Shown piece by piece: positions 60,501-64,000 of a DNA stretch of 64,000 bases. Where the stretch lies: the NCBI RefSeq assembly GCF_018446385.1, contig NC_056000.1, positions 32,504,011 to 32,568,010 on the forward strand, written 5' to 3'. Each line of letters opens with the position of its first letter. The stretch's first letter is position 1. The notes under the pieces were generated by a model. It made no database searches, had not been told where the DNA came from, and saw only the letters and a program-made list of their open reading frames with translations. The position numbers and the translations under genes were made by a program. The stretch comes from Zingiber officinale (lineage: Eukaryota; Streptophyta; Magnoliopsida; Zingiberales; Zingiberaceae).

Positions 60501-62767
60501 TTGCTTTACCGGCCGAGCATCCGGTCGGACGTGAAGCTCGTGCTGCTCTATGCTAGGCGAGACTCTTGGTAGCTCGTGGGTCGACCAAGCGAAAATGTCA
60601 CAATTTTTCTGGAGGCATCCGATCAGCTTCTCTTTCTGACTTGCCTCCAGGTCGACTGCTATGAAAGTCGTGGCCTCCGGTCGGGCAGAGTGAATCTGTA
60701 CCTCCTCCTTTTCTTCATAAACTAGAGAAGGTGGCTTTTCGGTTATAGCGTTTACCTCGACTCGTGGCACCTTCCGAGCGGATCTAGCCTCTGCTCGGAC
60801 CATCTCTACATAGCATCGCCGGGCGGCAAGCTGATCTCCTCGGACCTCCCCAACTTGATCTTCCACCGGGAACTTGATCTTCTGGCAGAAGGTGGAGACG
60901 ACCGCTCGGAACTCGTTGAGAGTCGGTCACCCCAGGATAACATTGTACGCGGAGGGAGCGTCGACCACGATGAAGTTGGCGGTCCGCGTTCTTCTGAGTG
61001 GCTCCTCTCCCAGCGAGATAGCCAGCCGGACTTGTCCGACCGGCAAAACTTCGTTACCGGTGAATCCGTAGAGGGGGTTGTCATCGGTAGCAACTCAGCT
61101 CGATCGATTTGTAATTGGTCAAATGCCTTCCGGATGATTATGTTGACCGAGCTGTCTGTATCAATAAAAATGTGGTGAATAGTGTAGTTAGCTATTATCG
61201 CTCGGATGATGAGGGCGTCATCATGTGGGACTTTGACTCATTCGAGGTCCCTAGGCCCAAAGCTGATCTCAGGCCCGTTCGCCCGCTCTTGACTACAGCC
61301 GACCGCATGGATCGTGAGTTGCCTTGCATGCGCCTTACGTGCCCTATTGGAGTCGTCTCCGGTCGGCGCTCCGGCGATGATGTTGATTTCACCCCTCGAG
61401 GCATTTCCTCTGTTCTCTTCCTCCCGAGCGGACGACCTAGGTCGTTCATGCGACGCCCGGGGATTAGCTCTGTGCAGCTGGTGAAGGTGCCGCTCGGGTG
61501 ATTCTCTGGATGCTCACCGCCCGGCCTCTTGGTGCCGATGTCGCCTATCAGGTGATGGGGATCGGCGACGATAACTCCTGGGAGCGGGATGAGCTATCGG
61601 AGAGAGACTCCGACAATCCCGAGTGTTGTGTGTGGAGGATTGGTGGAGCGAGCAAAACATGGGAGTCCATACCTTCCCCTTTGGCTTGGGTCGATCGGCC
61701 ACTACTTGTTGAACGGCGTGCAGCCTTGCTTGTTGATGAGGACGAGCTATCTCTGTGCGGGGTCCTCTCGGTGGTTGATAATTGGAAGGTGGCTTCCGCT
61801 CAGTGTGGGCTGGTGGCTCGGATGATGCTTCCTTTTTCCTCGCCATCTGAGCTTCCTCCACATTGATGTACTCGTTGGCTTTGTTCAGCATGTGATCGTA
61901 GCTGCAAGGTGGCTTTCGGATAAGTGATCAGAAGAACTCACCGTCCACAAGCCCTTGTGTGAATGCGTTCATCATAGTTTCCGAGGTGACCATTGGGATG
62001 TCCATAATCACCTGGTTGAAGCGTTGGATGTAAGCTCGGAGCGACTCCTTCACGCTTTGCTTGATGGCGAACAGACTGACGCTGGTCTTCTGGTAACGTC
62101 TGCTGCTCGCGAAGTGATGGAGGAACGCCGTGCGGAACTCTTTGAAGTTTGTGATCGATCCGTCCGGCAACCTCTGGAACCACCGTTGTGCCGACCTAGA
62201 AAGGGTGGTGAGAAACACTCGACACTTCACCCCATCTGTATATTGATGTAAAGTGACGGTGTTGTCGAACTTACCCAGATGGTCGTCTGGGTCAGTGGTC
62301 CCGTTGTATTCCCCGATCGCCGGGGGCGTGTAATGCCTTGGTAATGGGTCGCATAAGATGACCTCAGAAAATTGCTGGTTGATCCGCTCGGGAGACGAAT
62401 CTGTCCGGGGCACCTTACCCTTCCTTGCGTCATGGATGGGTGCCTCGTCAGACGAAGAGCCTCGGTCGAGGTTGGCTTGCGCGACTTCTGACGGCATTTG
62501 CAATAAAGCTCGGTGGAATGGTATCGGGGTGGGTGGAGCCTCCACCTGAGTGCCGGTCGGACCTTTGTTCTGGCCCCATATTGAGAGCTGCTCCGGTCGG
62601 TCGTCTGGTGCCGCCCGACCGCCTGATGCCGACGTTGCCTGTTGCGCTATCCACTCAGCTTGAGCCTTTTGTTGCTGCTCGACTATCTTGGTCGCCCGCG
62701 CTTGGATGAGCGCGTCTAGTTCTTCGGGAGAGAGTGTCACCGTGAGTTGGCGTCCAGCTTCTTCCAT
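57540..62767 (-). mobile_element. gag-pol region of the Tat-like element
   Basis: Gag near 61.5-62.77 kb (retrotransposon-gag block GVKCRVFLTTLSRSAQRWF), then protease, RT (LDAYQGYHQVPLA, VSFITVDGAYCYNVMPFGL, YVDDILIKSF), RNase H (LYLSSTEHAVGSALVR), the second RNase H-like part (SRVTLFSDSQLAAQQLSGS) and integrase (HQGSCGGHPDGRSLARKI, MDIVGPFP, SDNGWQF). Order PR-RT-RH-INT defines Ty3/gypsy. Fossil. Confidence 0.9.
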
Positions 62768-62812
62768 CGTCTTTGCTCGGATTTAGGTGCGTTCCCACAG
62801 ACGGCGCCAATT

Positions 62813-63652
62813 TGATCCTGTCCGAGCTCTAAGTCGACGGACGCTGGGGACGTGGCACTCTTCGCTGTCTCCGGCTGGTGGTGAAGATCTTCGGCGAACC
62901 TGCAAAGAAGCCGAGTCGGGAGGGGTTTACCGGCGATAACCCTCCGACGCTCAAGTCAGGCAATGAAGAAGCAGAGTAACGTTACTGTGGTTACAGTGAT
63001 GAGAATCGCATACCTTCGTCAAAGTCTGGGGGTCCTTATATAGGACCTCGGGGAGGCGTGGGCACGCTTCTCGATGCGTGCACGTTTCCCCAAACATATC
63101 TCAGTAGGGTTGTGTCAGAAAAGCATGTCTGACGCCATTCCGCAATCGTCCGAGCATATCTCGGATGTGATGGTGGAAACTTCCACCGACCGTGCTGTTT
63201 GTCGGTGGCAGGTGTCTCGAGGATGAAGTTACCAGCTGTCCTTTTTGTCTCCTAGCGCTCTTGTCTGCTCCCAGGCCGAGCGGGCCAGCCGCTCGGCGCT
63301 CATGGCCTCCTGGAATGCACATACCTCATCCCGGGCGGGGAAGCCCTGCTCGTGTGCTCGGATGGAATTGCGCCTTATTGTTCTGCGGCTCGGCCGAGCG
63401 GCCTGCCCGCCCGGTCATAGACTCTTTTACCTTGAGCATTTGAAACCCGACCCCTGGTCGGGCTGTCTTTGTCCAGTCCGAGAGACCCTTGGCCGGATGT
63501 CCGGTCGGCCGGATGCTTGGTTGGCCTGCCAGTCCGCTCGGCGTGACATCTATCTGCTCGGCCTAACCCTGGGGTTGACCCTCTTGACAATTGACCTCCA
63601 CGTGTCATTGATCTCCAGCCAACGATGGTCCCCCGTTCTTACCACCGGATCA
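62813..63652 (-). repeat. 5' LTR of the Tat-like element (right copy)
   Basis: 840 bp, same TGATCC...GGATCA ends; adjoins the primer site. Confidence 0.85.
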
Positions 63653-64000
63653 ATCATGAATCACATAAAAAAAATTAGAGAATCATATAATTATCTAAAT
63701 TAGAGAATCATATAATTATCTTGACTTATCACTTAATTAAATCAATTATGTATTTAACATACTTTAAGTTCTCCAATTGTTTTAACAAGTAGGTCACATC
63801 TTCGTCTTATTTTTTCTTCTTCGAAGTCTTAAATTGCTTCTTCATAAACTATGTCCATAAACATAAAACATATTTAATTAATGAATTAAATCAAACAAAT
63901 TACTATTTTATATATAAATATATACTTACAGCAATGACTTGCATATTTGTATATTTCTCCACTTCCTCTTATATAGAATTGTCTTCCATTATTGTGACGA
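63653..64000. other. A/T-rich flank with a 25-bp tandem duplication
   Basis: AAATTAGAGAATCATATAAT plus TATCT is present twice (63672-63696, 63697-63721). No gene seen before the window ends. Confidence 0.6.

Larger units (their letters stand above)
52575..63652 (-). mobile_element. Ty3/gypsy element, Tat/Retand-like, both LTRs present
   Basis: Minus-orientation gypsy element of about 11.1 kb. In its own order: 5' LTR (62813-63652), primer site with TGGCGCCGTCTGTGGGAAC (about 62787-62806), gag (about 61.5-62.77 kb), protease and RT (about 59.7-61.1, YVDDILIKS), RNase H (about 59.0-59.7), integrase (about 57.5-59.07), a 64-bp tandem array, an antisense accessory ORF (53.98-56.46 kb), purine tract GAGGGGGAGG, 3' LTR (52575-53443). 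TGGCGCC-type primer sites and an extra antisense ORF fit the Tat/Retand lineage. Broken, with something like five to ten breaks. LTRs differ by roughly 6-7% over the first 400 bp by eye, so a few million years old at usual grass rates. No matching target duplication was found at the edges. Confidence 0.88.

Overview
The window is nuclear DNA of a flowering plant. The evidence is intron-rich genes, plant-type histones, a plant kinesin-5, an ABCG half-transporter, a PHD/GNAT chromatin reader, and a dense mix of Ty1/copia and Ty3/gypsy fossils, MITEs, a SINE and a MULE. Repeat style and codon GC fit a commelinid monocot, possibly Zingiberales; that placement is inference. No rRNA, tRNA, CRISPR or prokaryote-type system was seen.

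Layout. 0-2.4 kb: tail of a broken Ty1/copia element and its 3' LTR. 3.0-3.7 kb: a PIF/Harbinger-like MITE. 4.1-6.3 kb (-): intronless ABCG half-transporter. 6.8-9.0 kb: three tandem-repeat arrays (52, 28 and about 61 bp units). 9.2-9.4 kb: a hAT-type MITE with a perfect target duplication. 11.1-11.4 kb (-): histone H4. 12.1-18.4 kb (-): kinesin-5, read as 22 exons coding for 1046 aa. 19.95-32.5 kb: an old Ty3/gypsy Tat-like element that carries an old solo LTR, itself split by two younger solo LTRs. 32.9-33.4 kb: composite tRNA-type SINE. 33.8-34.3 kb (+): histone H2B. 36.2-36.7 kb (-): histone H2A.W, two exons. 37.8-49.0 kb (-): large IDM1/ROS4-like PHD-finger acetyltransferase gene, about 23 exons and about 1395 aa, with a solo LTR, a LINE end and a hAT MITE in its introns. 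50.7-52.5 kb: decayed MuDR-type transposase. 52.6-63.7 kb (-): younger Tat/Retand-like gypsy element with both LTRs, an antisense accessory ORF and a 64-bp tandem array.

Host genes together: three core histones, the mitotic motor kinesin-5 and a histone-reading acetyltransferase lie within about 38 kb, so five of the six host genes serve chromatin or cell division. Kinesin-5 has an MSA-like G2/M element upstream, and H2A.W has a histone nonamer-like motif. Whether the grouping is functional or chance cannot be judged here.

Exon borders were read by eye from GT/AG sites, reading-frame continuity and family motifs. Both multi-exon models keep one open frame with total length divisible by three. 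No transcript data were available.
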